Shown in pieces: positions 63,279-64,000 of a stretch of 64,000 nt of DNA. How positions within the stretch are numbered: the stretch's first letter is position 1; every line of letters begins with the position of its first letter. This stretch comes from Microvirga antarctica (GTDB taxonomy: Bacteria; Pseudomonadota; Alphaproteobacteria; Rhizobiales; Beijerinckiaceae). The position numbers were made by a program, and so were the translations under genes. The notes beneath the pieces were generated by a model that did not search any database, was not told the DNA's origin, and worked only from the letters and a program-made list of their open reading frames with translations. The DNA is taken from contig NZ_JAGEMM010000001.1 in NCBI RefSeq assembly GCF_017921815.1, forward strand, positions 124,001 to 188,000, in the 5' to 3' direction.

Positions 63279-64000
63279 ATGTCGAAGCTGTCCCCCTTCC
63301 CTCGCCCCGCCATTCTGGAGGCGACGTCCCCCGCCCTGTCGCTGATCCAGCGGCCGCGCCGCAATCGCAAGTCCGATTGGTCGCGACGTCTGGTGCGGGA
63401 GACCACTCTGACGGTCGACGACCTGATCTGGCCGATCTTTCTGGCAGAGGGCGCAAGCGGGCGCCACGCGGTAAGCTCGATGCCCGGCGTCGAGCGCCTG
63501 ACGATCGGCGAGGCGGTTCGCGAGGCCGAGCGTGCGGCTTCCCTTCGAATCCCAGCCATCGCCCTGTTTCCCAATACGGACCCCTCCCTGCGCGACGAGC
63601 GCGGGAGCGAGGCGCTCAACAGCCGCAACCTGGTCTGCCGCGCGGTGCGCGAGATCAAGCGCGCCGTTCCCGAGATCGGCATCATCACCGATGTCGCCCT
63701 CGATCCCTATACGAGCCATGGCCATGACGGCGTGATGGACGGCGATCGTATTCTCAACGACGAATCCATCAGCGTTCTGGTCGGCCAGGCTCTCGTGCAG
63801 GCGGAGGCCGGTGCGGATGTGATCGCGCCCTCCGACATGATGGACGGTCGCGTCGGCGCGATCCGGGCGGCGCTCGATCAGGCGGGCTTCACCGACGTTC
63901 AGATCATGGCCTATGCGGCCAAATTCGCCTCCGCGTTCTATGGCCCCTTCCGCGACGCGATCGGCACCAACGCGACCCTCGTTGGCGACAAGCGCACCTA
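63279..64000 (+). CDS. hemB: Delta-aminolevulinic acid dehydratase HemB, N-terminal part
   Basis: The first 240 codons of porphobilinogen synthase, which joins two 5-aminolevulinates in heme synthesis. The frame runs off the right edge. Motifs are LTVDDLIWPIFLAEG, SMPGVERLTI, ALFPNT, ITDVALDPYTSHGHDGVMDGD, and VIAPSDMMDGRVGAIRAAL, with the first active-site lysine in AAKFASAFYGPFRDA. The region after ITDVALDPYTSHGHDG has no Cys-rich zinc site, so it is of the Mg-dependent type common in alphaproteobacteria. Confidence 0.95.
   Translation, partial: MSKLSPFPRPAILEATSPALSLIQRPRRNRKSDWSRRLVRETTLTVDDLIWPIFLAEGASGRHAVSSMPGVERLTIGEAVREAERAASLRIPAIALFPNTDPSLRDERGSEALNSRNLVCRAVREIKRAVPEIGIITDVALDPYTSHGHDGVMDGDRILNDESISVLVGQALVQAEAGADVIAPSDMMDGRVGAIRAALDQAGFTDVQIMAYAAKFASAFYGPFRDAIGTNATLVGDKRT

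Noticed and set aside
1-64000. Genomic island, prophage or CRISPR array
   Set aside because: No integrase, transposase, phage gene, direct-repeat spacer array or disrupted tRNA was found, and backbone gene order is intact throughout.

Overview
The window is high-GC DNA from the chromosome of an alphaproteobacterium, almost certainly of the order Hyphomicrobiales (Rhizobiales). The evidence is gene content and order: dusB-ntrB-ntrC-ntrY-ntrX-hfq-hflX-mazG; an ispDF fusion next to cinA, a RatA/COQ10-like protein and lipA; rplM-rpsI-argC; bamE next to UQCC-like chaperone-DUF177-plsX-fabH-ihfA-merR; and glyA-nrdR-ribD-ribE-ribH-nusB-thiL. Lineage-typical small proteins (BA14K, DUF1236, DUF2842, DUF6163) and an HWE-type kinase agree. 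The genus cannot be fixed from the sequence alone. Most of the window is housekeeping backbone.

Layout. 1-1.5 kb: chromate module (partial chrA behind a rhodanese-ChrB fusion). 1.7-11.7 kb: mazG and the nitrogen and envelope regulatory block hflX-hfq-ntrX-ntrY-ntrC-ntrB-dusB. 11.8-15.5 kb: ispDF, cinA, RatA-like protein, a P-loop kinase, lipA. 15.6-17.8 kb: argC, rpsI, rplM. Between rpsI and argC lies what looks like a complete arginine attenuator. It has a TTGACA promoter, a 20-codon Arg-rich leader ORF that appears leaderless, an intrinsic terminator and a competing antiterminator. 18-24.3 kb: thioesterase, CoA-binding protein, metY, an orphan ParA-like ATPase, DUF1236, heme A synthase and others. 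24.4-28.1 kb: a sensory operon of a periplasmic molybdopterin-fold protein without any cysteine in its mature part, a membrane histidine kinase and a LuxR-type response regulator. 28.4-38.3 kb: BA14K protein, pxpBC, MerR regulator with Zn/Cd/Pb P-type ATPase, Tat-exported MsrB, REC-HWE kinase, Tat-exported desuccinylase-like enzyme, tRNA-Pro(GGG). 38.3-46.8 kb: merR, ihfA, fabH, plsX, DUF177, cytochrome bc1 chaperone, bamE, hppA, MFS. 46.8-52.6 kb: thiL, nusB, riboflavin genes, nrdR, glyA. 52.9-61.4 kb: L,D-transpeptidase, then two paralogous secreted repeat/RTX proteins. 61.5-64 kb: DUF6163, HIBCH-like hydrolase, start of hemB.

The least ordinary parts are the putative arg attenuator, the two RTX paralogues and the cysteine-less molybdopterin-fold sensor operon. 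The larger RTX paralogue has about 22 repeats of about 56 residues, four of them nearly identical at DNA level. The smaller has a one-base deletion that separates its repeats from its RTX/secretion end. No transposase, integrase, phage gene or CRISPR array was seen, and no secretion transporter for the RTX proteins is in the window.
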